NCBI GenBank assembly: GCA_900498135.1
Contig: LR026961.1
Span: 4,737,106-4,801,105, forward strand
DNA length: 64,000 bases
Origin: an uncultured Desulfatiglans sp.
Lineage (GTDB): Bacteria; Desulfobacterota; DSM-4660; Desulfatiglandales; Desulfatiglandaceae
Direction of reading: 5' to 3'
The stretch's first letter is position 1; each line of letters starts with the position of its first letter. Of this stretch, positions 1-8,415 are shown one piece after another. The notes beneath the pieces are model-generated. The model made no database searches. It worked only from the letters and a program-made list of their open reading frames with translations, and was not told where the DNA came from. The position numbers were made by a program, and so were the translations under genes.

Positions 1-70
1 CCTGCTCCCTCGCGATTCGGGCCACCGTTTCCTTCAGCATCAACTGCTCTTCCGTCAGATCGTACTGCAT
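1..70 (-). CDS. Acyl-CoA dehydrogenase, N-terminal fragment (runs off window)
   Basis: Only the first 23 codons lie in the window; the rest continues past position 1. The encoded start reads MQYDLTEEQLMLKETVAR, the typical opening of acyl-CoA dehydrogenases, where the first helix carries an L-T-E-E-Q motif. The two complete acyl-CoA dehydrogenases near 56 and 62 kb begin the same way. It probably oxidises an acyl-CoA to the enoyl-CoA using FAD and passes electrons to electron-transfer flavoprotein. Substrate class cannot be judged from this stub. Confidence 0.7.
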   Translation of the reverse strand, partial: MQYDLTEEQLMLKETVARIAREQ

Positions 71-240
71 CACCGGCCTCCTTGAGGATGAAAATAATGA
101 ATGGGCATTCACTCACCCTATATACAGGATATCTCTCGGCGATACAAGCCGTTTTTCGGCACTTTTCAGTTGACCGGCGCGGAGCGAGCTGGTAAATTCG
201 AAAATATTCAGGAATATGCTCCGTATGAGAACAGGAAAGC

Positions 241-1680
241 CTACCCTTTGATGACTCCCAAGGGGGTCAGTCGAGCGACTTTCCGGGCAAGGCCGGCCGC
301 ATGGACCACCTCTACGACCTGAGATGCGTCTTTGTATGCCTCCGGCATCTCTTCCGCCAGTGTTTTTTTGCCTTTGGAGTGCACAACGATCCCCTTGTCG
401 TCCATTTCCCGGCTAATCGACCTGCCTTTTGCCCGCTTGAGGGCCTGAGAGCGGCTCAACACCCGGCCGGCCCCGTGGCAGGTCGAACCGAAGGTCTCCT
501 TCATAGCACCTTCAGAGCCGACCAGCACGTACGAGTGGGTTCCCATGTCCCCGGGGATCAGGACGGGCTGCCCGACAAGGCGGTAGATTTCGGGAAGAAG
601 CGGATGCCCGGGCGGCAGAGCGCGTGTAGCGCCCTTTCGATGCACGCACAGCTCCATGCTCCGCCCGCCGAAGCGGTGCGTTTCGTGTTTGGCGATGTTG
701 TGGCACACGTCGAAGAGAAGCCGCATTCTCAAATCGCGGGGAGAAAGCCCCAGGGTCTTCATGAATGTTTCCCGCGTCAGATGCATGAGGATCTGGCGGT
801 TGGCCCAGGCATAGTTCGCTGCACAGGCCATGGCCGCGAGATAGCGGCGTGCCAGCTCGGACTGAAGGGGCGCACAGGCGAGCTGCCGGTCGGGCAGGTC
901 GAAGGGCAGCAGGTTGGATTTCTGGCTCATCATCTTCAGGAAATCGTCACAGATCTGATGGCCGAATCCTCTGGACCCCGTGTGGAGGAAAACGGTCACC
1001 TGACCTTCTTGCAGACCAAAGGCCGACGCGGTTTTCGGATCGTAAATCGTATCGACGACCTGAACTTCAAGGAAATGGTTACCTGATCCGAGGGTGCCGA
1101 GTTGATCGACGCCCCGCTTCAGGGCTCGTTCGCTCAGGACGGAAGGATCCGCCCCGGCCATGGTGCCGAGGTCTTCCGTTCTCTCCAGGTCCTCCGTCGT
1201 TCCGAAGCCCTGCTTGACAGCCCAGGCCGCACCTTCGAGCGCCACCCGGGTTTCCTCGGCCTTGGTGAGCACGACCGCCCCAGTGGATCCAACGCCGGTC
1301 GGGACATTCCTGAACAGGGAAAGAATCAGTTCTTTAATGGATGGGCGTACGTCTCCGATCGTGAGCGCCGTGGTCATGAGTCGGCAACCGCAGTTGATGT
1401 CGTATCCGACGCCGCCCGGCGAGACGACACCGGTTGCCGGATCGAAGGCCGCCACCCCGCCGATGGGGAAGCCGTAACCCCAATGGATATCCGGCATGGC
1501 GAGCGAGTGCCCCACGATTCCAGGCAGGGTGGCGACGTTGGCTACCTGCTGCAGACTTTGGTCACCCTGGACCTGCTTGATGAGTTCGTCGTTCGAAAAA
1601 ATCAGCCCGTCGACACGCATCGGACCGGTCCTGGGAATCCGCCATCGGCAGTCGTCGACCTTTTCGAGCTTGATATCCAT
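241..1680 (-). CDS. rtcB: RNA-splicing ligase RtcB (tRNA/RNA repair ligase)
   Basis: 479 residues, full length for RtcB, the GTP- and Mn-dependent ligase that joins 2',3'-cyclic-phosphate or 3'-phosphate RNA ends to 5'-OH ends. Visible signatures in order: GGVGYDINCGCR (89-100, metal-binding Cys), LGSGNHFLE (197-205), HTGSRGFGHQ (233-242), CHNIAKHE (326-333) and STCHGAGR (399-406), whose His 402 matches the residue that carries the GMP adduct. The archease gene lies 74 bp upstream on the same strand, so the two are probably cotranscribed; archease speeds guanylylation of RtcB. In bacteria the pair usually acts in RNA repair rather than tRNA splicing. Confidence 0.97.
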   Translation of the reverse strand: MDIKLEKVDDCRWRIPRTGPMRVDGLIFSNDELIKQVQGDQSLQQVANVATLPGIVGHSLAMPDIHWGYGFPIGGVAAFDPATGVVSPGGVGYDINCGCRLMTTALTIGDVRPSIKELILSLFRNVPTGVGSTGAVVLTKAEETRVALEGAAWAVKQGFGTTEDLERTEDLGTMAGADPSVLSERALKRGVDQLGTLGSGNHFLEVQVVDTIYDPKTASAFGLQEGQVTVFLHTGSRGFGHQICDDFLKMMSQKSNLLPFDLPDRQLACAPLQSELARRYLAAMACAANYAWANRQILMHLTRETFMKTLGLSPRDLRMRLLFDVCHNIAKHETHRFGGRSMELCVHRKGATRALPPGHPLLPEIYRLVGQPVLIPGDMGTHSYVLVGSEGAMKETFGSTCHGAGRVLSRSQALKRAKGRSISREMDDKGIVVHSKGKKTLAEEMPEAYKDASQVVEVVHAAGLARKVARLTPLGVIKG

Positions 1681-1754
1681 AGGGAAGCCTCCCTTTTTTG
1701 CGTTGGCAGTCGAAGACAGGCATCGAGCCCAAGGCCTTCCGGCGGATCCTGCCC

Positions 1755-2192
1755 CTAGACGTCAAAAATGATGCGGGATTCCCAGCGGCCTGCTCGTTCG
1801 CGAACCTCTATCTGGTGATAGGTCACTGCCTTGATCTCGCAGAGGACCTCGTGAACCTCGGCGTCGAAAGGGGTTCGCCTCACTACAGCTGAAAGAGACC
1901 AGGGAGAGAGCGCCTCGATGCGGACCGAAGTGACGATCTGCCCCTCGCCCTCGAAAAGATAGAGGATCTCCCCCAGCCATCGGACCATCAGGTCCTCGAG
2001 GTCCGAGGCCTCGACCCGTATCGCGAAATCATGGCCGATCCCTTCTTCGAAGGGGGCGACCATCATCTGCATCATATACCCGGCTGCATCTTCGAAGAGG
2101 GTTTGAAGATCAGGACTCTTTACGATGATGCCCAGGTCGGCCGTGTGATCCAGCACCTGGATCTCCGAGCGTCTGTAAGCGATCGTCTGCAT
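1755..2192 (-). CDS. Archease (RtcB activator)
   Basis: About 145 residues if it starts at the ATG at 2192 (MQTIAYRRSEIQVLDHTADLG); an upstream in-frame start at 2228 would add 12 residues unlike the family. The DHTADLG motif is the archease hallmark and its acidic residue takes part in the metal site. Archease loads GTP/metal onto RtcB and enables multiple turnover. It sits just upstream of rtcB on the same strand, the usual bacterial arrangement. Confidence 0.93.
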   Translation of the reverse strand: MQTIAYRRSEIQVLDHTADLGIIVKSPDLQTLFEDAAGYMMQMMVAPFEEGIGHDFAIRVEASDLEDLMVRWLGEILYLFEGEGQIVTSVRIEALSPWSLSAVVRRTPFDAEVHEVLCEIKAVTYHQIEVRERAGRWESRIIFDV

Positions 2193-2285
2193 GACGATGT
2201 CCCGTGATCTGAAGATCGAAGCGGCCAAACATCCGATTGAAACACCTGATTATCATAACGCAACGGTATCGATGGAGGATGGAAG

Positions 2286-2564
2286 ATGCGTTGTGCCTTC
2301 TGCAAAACGACCATCAAGACCCACGACAGGATCCTGCGCAGCGATACCTGCCCCCGATGCGGGCGGGATCTTCACTGCTGCAAACAGTGCAAATTTTATG
2401 ACACCCATGCGTACAACGACTGCCGAGAGGTCTCGGCTGAACGGGTCGTGGACAAGGAGCGCGCGAATTTCTGCGAGTATTTTCTCCCCCGCGGATCGAC
2501 CCGGGAGTCCGTCAACCCCGTGACCGAGGCGCGCCGTGCCCTTGAAGCGCTGTTCAAAAAATAA
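2286..2564 (+). CDS. Small cysteine-rich, zinc-ribbon-like protein of unknown function
   Basis: 92 residues with many Cys pairs: CAFC at 3-6, CPRCGRDLHCCKQC at about 22-35, then a conserved-looking KFYDTHAYNDCRE stretch and C-E-Y-F near 63. This pattern suggests one or two structural zinc sites. I do not recognise a named family beyond 'conserved hypothetical'. It is divergent from the archease gene, with 93 bp between the two starts, so the promoters share that interval. ATG follows a GGAGGATGG-type ribosome-binding sequence. Confidence 0.75.
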   Translation: MRCAFCKTTIKTHDRILRSDTCPRCGRDLHCCKQCKFYDTHAYNDCREVSAERVVDKERANFCEYFLPRGSTRESVNPVTEARRALEALFKK

Positions 2565-2592
2565 GGACGGTGGGGGCCGCTGCATCATGCAG

Positions 2593-3108
2593 CTAATAAC
2601 CCTCCCAGGACCTTGCGCCGCGGTCGAAGGGATAACGGGGCCACAGTTTGTAATCCGCCGGCGGCGCCATTGCCCAGAGGTACACCTCTTCGGAGTCGAT
2701 CATGAGGCAGCCTGAGGCGCAGTGACTGCCGTCATTTTTCTCCAGCCCGATGATTTTCCCGACCGCCGTTATCTCCTGATCCGGCCTGCTCAAAGGTTCC
2801 AGGGGCTTCCCATGGTAGGAAACCAGGAACACACCACCTGAATCCGTTTTGCAATGGGGACGGCCTTCATGATTCAAGGGGCATTGCTGCACGGTGATCA
2901 GGGTTCGAGCGGCTTCCGGCTGAATAGCAAGGACCTTCCCGCCCAAGAGAACGGTCTTTCCCTTATGGGCATCCGCTCCGGAAACCAGCGTCGCGAAGGG
3001 CACATCCAGCTCGGACGAATGACGGAGCTGCGGCGGGATGGGTGAACACGCTCCGAGCAGGAAAAGCGCCGCCACCAGAATCAATATCGTTTCCGTCTTC
3101 TTTTTCAT
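2593..3108 (-). CDS. slp: Slp-family outer-membrane lipoprotein
   Basis: 171 residues from the ATG at 3108, which follows GGAGGAATTTCC; an upstream in-frame start would put 37 unrelated residues before the signal. MKKKTETILILVAALFLLGAC is a lipoprotein signal with lipobox L-L-G-A-C, so Cys21 should be acylated. The mature part has the PPQLRHSSELDVPFATL opening and the G-G-K-V-L-A-I core of the Slp (starvation-inducible outer membrane lipoprotein) family. Role in the envelope is not well defined in any species. It converges with the upstream zinc-protein gene, with 28 bp between the stops. Confidence 0.85.
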   Translation of the reverse strand: MKKKTETILILVAALFLLGACSPIPPQLRHSSELDVPFATLVSGADAHKGKTVLLGGKVLAIQPEAARTLITVQQCPLNHEGRPHCKTDSGGVFLVSYHGKPLEPLSRPDQEITAVGKIIGLEKNDGSHCASGCLMIDSEEVYLWAMAPPADYKLWPRYPFDRGARSWEGY

Positions 3109-3307
3109 GGAAATTCCTCCATAAGGTGGATACGTGCGGCCAAAAAAGCCCCCATTCAGAACCACACCATTTTTTTGAATGATACGTTTTATCATCCGCT
3201 TTTTCAATATTTCCCACACCGCCTTTGCATGACCAGAGACGGCGCCTGCTGCCTTTCGCTTCTATCTACTTGACCTTCCGCTCCCCTTCTGATAGGAAGA
3301 TTCGCAC

Positions 3308-3496
3308 GTTCAGGTGCCCGCAAGGGCTTAAAAGGGAACTCCCTTGAAAACGGGGACGGACCCGCCGCTGTGACTCCGCTCCTTTTCCCCTATCCCGCAG
3401 GAAAAGGAAACCTCCCGGCCCAGAGAAGCCACTGTCCGATGCCTTCGGATGGGAAGGCCGCCGAGAGGGCGGAGGAGTCAGAAGACCTGCCTGAAC
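3308..3496 (+). promoter_or_regulatory. Cobalamin riboswitch
   Basis: The aptamer is closed by a P1 stem pairing GTTCAGG (3308-3314) with CCTGAAC (3490-3496). Between them are the conserved blocks of the B12 class in order: AAAAGGGAA near 3330, the CCCGCCGCTGTGA core near 3361, GCCACTG near 3428, and the B12 box AGAAGACCTGCC ending near 3491. The aptamer lies directly upstream of a TonB-dependent receptor and is followed by an intrinsic terminator, so B12 binding should favour premature termination. Confidence 0.95.
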
Positions 3497-3559
3497 AGGG
3501 GTACAAGACCCTCGTGGTACAGGGTCGCATCCCGGATCCCGTGGATAAAAAAGGGTCAT

Positions 3560-3592
3560 CCCCGGATCGCAAAGCGGTCCGGGGATTTTTTT
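3560..3592 (+). terminator. Intrinsic terminator of the cobalamin riboswitch expression platform
   Basis: CCCCGGATCGC and GCGGTCCGGGG form a stem around AAA (3560-3584), followed by a run of seven T after one A (3586-3592). It lies between the aptamer and the receptor start at 3635, where a ligand-controlled terminator is expected. Confidence 0.9.
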
Positions 3593-3634
3593 CTCCGGAC
3601 GCCGACTCATTTTCTACAGCGAAAGGAGAATAGG

Positions 3635-5647
3635 ATGAAACCCTGGATCAAGACATTTTACTGCAGCATGGCCGTTTTCGCTTTGGCGGCAGCCGGCAAC
3701 CGCGCGCCGGCCGCCGCCGAGGATGCGGTCCGGATGGAAACCGTCGTCGTTACCGGAACACGCACCGAGCAGGCCATTCAGGAGGTCCCGGCCCATGTGA
3801 CCGTCATCGACGAAGAAGCGATCGAGAACGCCAATGCCGAAAACGTGCCAGACCTGCTCCGCTCGGAGGCAGCACTCGTTGTGCGGGATCTCTATGGCAA
3901 TGGCAAAGCGGTACGGGTCGATCTGCGAGGATTCGGGGAGACGGGCCCGTACAACACGTTGGTTCTGGTGGACGGGCGCCGCGTAAACGAGATCGACCTG
4001 AGCGGCGTCGACTGGACGCAGATCCCTCTCGATCAGATCGAGCGGATCGAGATCGTCCGCGGGGCCGGGAGCGTCCTCTACGGCGACAACGCCTCGGGCG
4101 GCGTCATCAACATCATCACCAGAACTCCGGACAAGGGATTCAACGCTGCAGTGGGCGGCACGGGGGGGAGCTACGGGCGCGCGAAAGGCTGGGCGCGTGC
4201 AGGCGGCGGCACGGAACGGCTGGCGACTCTTTTATCAGCCAGCTATGAGTCGATGAACGGATACCGTGAAAACGGCTACCTGCGCACCCGGGACATCGGG
4301 GCCAAGGTGGCCTACGACGCCACGGATTCCCTGAGCTTCAACCTGAGCGGAGCCTATCACTCGGACGACTATGGTCTGCCGGGGCCGCTGACCGAGGAGG
4401 CCTATGCCCTGGACCGCCGTCAGGCGGACGCCCCGGATGACGGCGCCAGGAACACGGACCAGTACCTCAAGGCGGACACACGGATCGATTTCGGCGCGCT
4501 GGGGTATCTCGCCGCCGATTTAGGCTACCGGTACCGCGACACCGACGAAGCGTTCGTCAGCTACACCTTCTCGGCGGAACGGAAACTCGACACGTGGTCC
4601 TTCACACCGCGCTATGTCCTCGAAAAACCTCTCTTCTCGCGCCCGAATACCCTGATCGCGGGGGCGGACTTCTACTGGGCCGAAATGGATCTCGACACCC
4701 TGTACGGCGCCCCGCCGGCGCCGTCCAGCCGATCGAACGTCTCCCGGGACAGCTACGGGTTCTACCTCAACAACGATTTGTTCGTCCTCGACAACCTGAT
4801 CCTGTCTCTAGGGGCGCGCCGGGAATCGGTCGAATACGACATGAAGCAGGAGGACCTGACCGGCTACCTGGACCCCCTGGACGATACGGTCGACGACCAT
4901 GAGTACGCTTACAGCGCCGGACTGACCTACCTCTATCAGGGGGAGTCATCGGTTTTCGTGCGCGCCAACCGCAGTTTTCGTTTCCCTCTGACGGACGAAC
5001 TGGTGGTTTACGATTTCTACTCGGGCAGCATCAACATCAATCCGGACCTCCACCCGCAGCGCGGCGACCACCTCGAGACGGGCGTCCGCCATTTCATCAC
5101 CCGGGACATCGAGGCGAGCCTGACCCTTTTTCAAGCGAAGATCAAAGACGAGATCTTCTTCAACAAGGACACCTACACCAACGAAAACCACCCGGAGACC
5201 CTTCACCGGGGGCTCGAACTCGGCGCGAAGGCACGTGTATGGAGACATCTGACGCTCTACGGTAACTACACCTATGAAAAAGCCACGTTCGAGAAGGACC
5301 CCTACGAGGGGCGCGACATCCCGGCCGTACCGCGCCATCGGGGGAACCTCGGTTTTCGTCTGCAGGATTTCATCACCGGCATGGTCTTCTCGGCCGACTA
5401 CAACTATGTCGGCGAAAGCTACGCGATCAGCGACCAGGCGAACGCTTTCTCCAAACAGGGCAGCTACTACACCGTCAACGCCCGGCTTTCCTACACCTGG
5501 AACAGCATCAAGACCTTCGTGGGCGTCAACAATCTGACGAATCAGGATTACTCGGAATACGTCGTCATAGGCGGGTTCCCGGCCGCGCCCAACTACTACC
5601 CGGCGCCGGACCGGAATTACATCTTCGGTGTGGAGTGGGCCTTTTAG
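3635..5647 (+). CDS. btuB: TonB-dependent outer-membrane receptor, probable vitamin B12/corrinoid transporter
   Basis: 670 residues from the ATG at 3635 after GAAAGGAGAATAGG. A signal peptide ends near AAAAE (about 28), then a TonB-box-like METVVVTGTR, a plug domain (VLVDGRRVNEIDLSGVDW, IERIEIVRGAGSVLYGDNA, GGVINIITR) and a 22-strand-type barrel ending in the aromatic VEWAF, expected for BAM-dependent insertion. The riboswitch directly upstream is the main reason to assign corrinoid uptake. The stop overlaps the stop of the convergent adenosyltransferase gene by four bases. No btuCDF genes are in the window. Confidence 0.9.
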   Translation: MKPWIKTFYCSMAVFALAAAGNRAPAAAEDAVRMETVVVTGTRTEQAIQEVPAHVTVIDEEAIENANAENVPDLLRSEAALVVRDLYGNGKAVRVDLRGFGETGPYNTLVLVDGRRVNEIDLSGVDWTQIPLDQIERIEIVRGAGSVLYGDNASGGVINIITRTPDKGFNAAVGGTGGSYGRAKGWARAGGGTERLATLLSASYESMNGYRENGYLRTRDIGAKVAYDATDSLSFNLSGAYHSDDYGLPGPLTEEAYALDRRQADAPDDGARNTDQYLKADTRIDFGALGYLAADLGYRYRDTDEAFVSYTFSAERKLDTWSFTPRYVLEKPLFSRPNTLIAGADFYWAEMDLDTLYGAPPAPSSRSNVSRDSYGFYLNNDLFVLDNLILSLGARRESVEYDMKQEDLTGYLDPLDDTVDDHEYAYSAGLTYLYQGESSVFVRANRSFRFPLTDELVVYDFYSGSININPDLHPQRGDHLETGVRHFITRDIEASLTLFQAKIKDEIFFNKDTYTNENHPETLHRGLELGAKARVWRHLTLYGNYTYEKATFEKDPYEGRDIPAVPRHRGNLGFRLQDFITGMVFSADYNYVGESYAISDQANAFSKQGSYYTVNARLSYTWNSIKTFVGVNNLTNQDYSEYVVIGGFPAAPNYYPAPDRNYIFGVEWAF

Positions 5648-6198
5648 TACTCGATCCCTCTGCGGGCGCGCACCCCTTTGTAGTATGGATGCTTGACCTG
5701 GATCAGCTCCGTCGCGTAATCGGCGGCATCGATGATCTCAGGGGGTGCGTGCCTCCCGGTCAGAACCAGATCGACCCGGTCCCGGCAGCGCGTGATCAGG
5801 TCCATGATGGCTTCCTCCGGCAGGAGATTGAAGATCAGGGTGTTGAGGATCTCGTCGCAGACCAGGATCTGGACGGAATCCTGAAGCGTGCCTATGGCGT
5901 GCTCGAGCGACAGCTCGGCGTGCCGGTAGTGGACCGGCTCGGGGCCCCTGGACAGGATGAACGGGTGCTTTCCGGGGCAGTAGTAGGCAATGTTCGGAAT
6001 CTGCCGGAAGATCTTCACCTCGCCGGAGTCTCCGGATTTCATGAACTGAATGAAGGCCACCCTCAGGCCCTCGCCGGCCGCGCGCGTTGTCAGCCCGATC
6101 GCCCGGGTGGTCTTGCCGACCCCTTCACCGTAGTAAACATGGATATAGCCGAAGCGCTCCTCGGCGACAGGCCCTTCCGGTTTACGTTCGTAGTAAAT
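5644..6198 (-). CDS. cobO: Cob(I)yrinic acid a,c-diamide adenosyltransferase (BtuR/CobO type), probable ATT start
   Basis: The enzyme adenosylates reduced corrinoids using ATP. From the proposed start it has 184 residues, normal for the family. The P-loop YYGEGVGKTTRAIGL (about 23-37) and the LVCDEILNTL and LVLTGRHAP motifs are clear. No ATG, GTG or TTG lies between the P-loop and the in-frame stop six bases upstream of the proposed start; a GTG at 6060 would delete the P-loop. The codon ATT at 6198 is preceded at the right distance by AAGGAAGGTGAG, a near-perfect Shine-Dalgarno, so I place the start there. A sequencing error (ATG to ATT) is the alternative. It fits with the B12-controlled receptor next door and the B12-dependent mutase at 59-61 kb. 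Confidence 0.85.
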   Translation of the reverse strand: MYYERKPEGPVAEERFGYIHVYYGEGVGKTTRAIGLTTRAAGEGLRVAFIQFMKSGDSGEVKIFRQIPNIAYYCPGKHPFILSRGPEPVHYRHAELSLEHAIGTLQDSVQILVCDEILNTLIFNLLPEEAIMDLITRCRDRVDLVLTGRHAPPEIIDAADYATELIQVKHPYYKGVRARRGIEY

Positions 6199-6324
6199 GG
6201 CTTCTCACCTTCCTTCGCTTAGACGTTCACTCTCCTCATGGGCCCTTTCCAGGACCCTCCTCCTTCTGCAGGACCGGCTTCCTCAGCGGACAAGCGGGGA
6301 GCGGGACCGCCTCTCCCCGGCCTG

Positions 6325-7197
6325 TCATTCACGGACCTTCTGCTCGCGGTATTGGTTGTAAGCATCCCGCATCGCCACGTAGGGGTCAAGAGCGGCCCGT
6401 TTGAAGCTCTCATACTCGCCCAGGGAGAGCGACGTCTCATTCACCCGATCATAAACGGAAACCCCCGCCCTTTCAGGCCAGTCCGAAAGGATATAATTGG
6501 CGGGGTTCAGGAACCCGTCCCCGACCCTCCCGATGGTGTCCCTGACGCTCGAGGGCCCGAAAATCGGCCAGTTGATGAAAAGCAGCGGTTTCATGCCGGC
6601 CCGTCCGAGCGTCTGCCCGAAGTCCTCGTCCCCGGGTTCGAGATGGAACACGATCTTCGCCGCATCCCCGAACCCGGCTACGCCGATCGTGCTGTTTATC
6701 AGGAATCGTGCGATTTCGTTGCCAAAATCCTTGAACCTGCCCTGCAGGAGGCAGTTCACGGCCCGAATCGGCATCTCGATATTCCTGAAAAAATTGTCGA
6801 AACTCGAACGCAGCTCCGCCGGCAAGGCATAATCATAGGCGGTCGCCAGCGGCTTGAAAAACCAGAAGTAGAGCTTGTCATTGACATGGAACATGGCGCG
6901 GTTGAAGGGCTCCAGGGGGTCCGGTATGGGTTCGGGCTGAAGCGCCCCGCCCTCCTCTTTCTCCCAGGGGGGCAGATCGGCTTCGTCTAAGGGCGGTTCC
7001 TCATTCGCTTCGACGACCGCCGCCTCAGAGGTTCCGTCACCGGCCGGAATCTGAGCGGTCTGATCGGAGAACGCTGCGGCCGGCGCAAAGAACAGAAACC
7101 CCAGCAGCACCATCGCCCCGCCACAGAACAGCACCTCTGAAAAGCGCGCTGATGCGGATGCCCTTTTTTTCGATCCCCTCCGGAATAACCCGCTCAC
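6325..7197 (-). CDS. mlaA: MlaA-like outer-membrane phospholipid transport protein (VacJ family)
   Basis: 290 residues. MlaA sits in the outer membrane with porins and extracts mislocalised phospholipids for retrograde transport. The family core is present: DPLEPFNRAMFHVNDKLYFW (about 92-111), RAVNCLLQGRFKDFGNEIARF and the GLGEDFGQTLG-like EDFGQTLGRAG. It has a long basic N-terminus and one hydrophobic segment (LFCGGAMVLLGFLFFAPAAA), but no cysteine at a lipobox position, so unlike the E. coli protein it may not be a lipoprotein. It is the last gene of the Mla operon and overlaps the stop of mlaC by four bases. Confidence 0.93.
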   Translation of the reverse strand: MSGLFRRGSKKRASASARFSEVLFCGGAMVLLGFLFFAPAAAFSDQTAQIPAGDGTSEAAVVEANEEPPLDEADLPPWEKEEGGALQPEPIPDPLEPFNRAMFHVNDKLYFWFFKPLATAYDYALPAELRSSFDNFFRNIEMPIRAVNCLLQGRFKDFGNEIARFLINSTIGVAGFGDAAKIVFHLEPGDEDFGQTLGRAGMKPLLFINWPIFGPSSVRDTIGRVGDGFLNPANYILSDWPERAGVSVYDRVNETSLSLGEYESFKRAALDPYVAMRDAYNQYREQKVRE

Positions 7198-7811
7198 GAA
7201 AGCTCCTCCACTTTCCTTTTCAATTGCTTCAACAGATCATCGAAAGAAGACTTCGCGAGGATGCTGTTGAACTGGATCCGGTAGTTATTGACCAGGCTCA
7301 CACCTTGGATGGAGATGTCATAAACGAACCACTGGTCATCCTTCCGAATGAGGCGGTAGTCGACAGGGATATCGGTGCCTCGCGGGCTGTTGATCGTCAC
7401 CTTGACCATGCCGTATCTTCCGTCGATCATCTCGTCGTCGTAAGAGACTTCTTCACCGGAATAGTTTTCGACCTTGTCGAGATAGGTCCTTTCGAGCAAC
7501 TTGGCGAAGAGTGCGGTGAATTTTGCGCGCTGCTCCTCCGTCGCCCTCGCCCAGTATCGCCCGACGGTACGCCGGGAGATCTCATCCCAATCGAAACGCT
7601 CGTCCACCGCGGCCCTGATCCGTTGCGCCCGTTCGTCGGACAGCTCCGGGCCTTTCAGCTCCGGGGCGCTCAAAATTTGAATGATCTTGTCCGTCGTCGC
7701 CCTGATCTGTTCGGTCGCCTGTCCGGCCGGCGCCGGCGCAGGAAACGCCAGAAGCACCGGAATCAAAAGCAAAACCAGTCTTACCCCAATCCTGCCGAGA
7801 CCCATTTGCAA
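7194..7811 (-). CDS. mlaC: MlaC-like periplasmic phospholipid-binding protein
   Basis: 205 residues with an N-terminal signal peptide (VRLVLLLIPVLLAFPAPAPA). The mature part matches the MlaC/Tgt2 family: FDWDEISRRTVGRYWARATEEQRAKF, then YLDKVENYSGEEV and the C-terminal DIPVDYRLIRKDDQWFVYDI, the lipid-cradling NTF2-like sheet. It shuttles phospholipid between MlaA and the MlaFEDB complex. The gene lies between mlaD and mlaA in the same operon. Confidence 0.95.
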   Translation of the reverse strand: MQMGLGRIGVRLVLLLIPVLLAFPAPAPAGQATEQIRATTDKIIQILSAPELKGPELSDERAQRIRAAVDERFDWDEISRRTVGRYWARATEEQRAKFTALFAKLLERTYLDKVENYSGEEVSYDDEMIDGRYGMVKVTINSPRGTDIPVDYRLIRKDDQWFVYDISIQGVSLVNNYRIQFNSILAKSSFDDLLKQLKRKVEELS

Positions 7812-7860
7812 ACGCTCCTCACCCAGGCAAAGGCCTTTGCCTCGCGCAAAGGCCTCCCAA

Positions 7861-8301
7861 TTAAACCTTGCCGAAAACGAAATTGGAAATCAGCTCTTCG
7901 AAATCGAGGGCGGGCTGCGTGTCCCTGATGCGTCCGCCCGGCTCGATGAGTGTTTCGGAGGCGCCGGGGGAGATCTCAACGAATTTTTCGCCGATCAACC
8001 CCTTGGTCTTGATGGAAACGATGGCGTCGTCCTGTACAGCCAACCCCTTCGGCAACTGCATGACAACGCAGGCGAAGTAGTCCTCCAGTACAATGGATTT
8101 CACACGGCCCACCTCCACGCCGCTGATCGTCACCGCTGCGCCGGTCTTGAGTCCGCCTGTGTTGGTGAAACAGGCCTCGATTTCATAGCCTGACCCGCCT
8201 GTAATTTCCATCCGTGCCAATCGAACCGACAAATAGGCGAGGCAGATGATCCCCGCGATGACGAATAATCCAACCGTGAACTCGAGATCGAACTTTTTCA
8301 T
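7861..8301 (-). CDS. mlaD: MlaD-like MCE-domain protein
   Basis: 146 residues. One N-terminal membrane helix (FTVGLFVIAGIICLAYLSVRL, about 9-29) is followed by a single MCE domain (GYEIEACFTNTGGLKTGAAVTISGVEVGRVKSI) and a short tail. MlaD forms a hexameric ring in the periplasm on top of the permease. Length is normal for the single-MCE form. The spacing to mlaF upstream is 114 bp with nothing recognisable in it. Confidence 0.95.
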   Translation of the reverse strand: MKKFDLEFTVGLFVIAGIICLAYLSVRLARMEITGGSGYEIEACFTNTGGLKTGAAVTISGVEVGRVKSIVLEDYFACVVMQLPKGLAVQDDAIVSIKTKGLIGEKFVEISPGASETLIEPGGRIRDTQPALDFEELISNFVFGKV

Positions 8302-8415
8302 GCCTTATCCTGATGCTGCCGCACTTGGACCCGATAGACCCAGGAAAGGCGTCCACGGGTCGGGTAAAACGCTCACAGCAAGTGCCAATTCTTTTCCCTA
8401 TGGGCTCGGGCCGAT

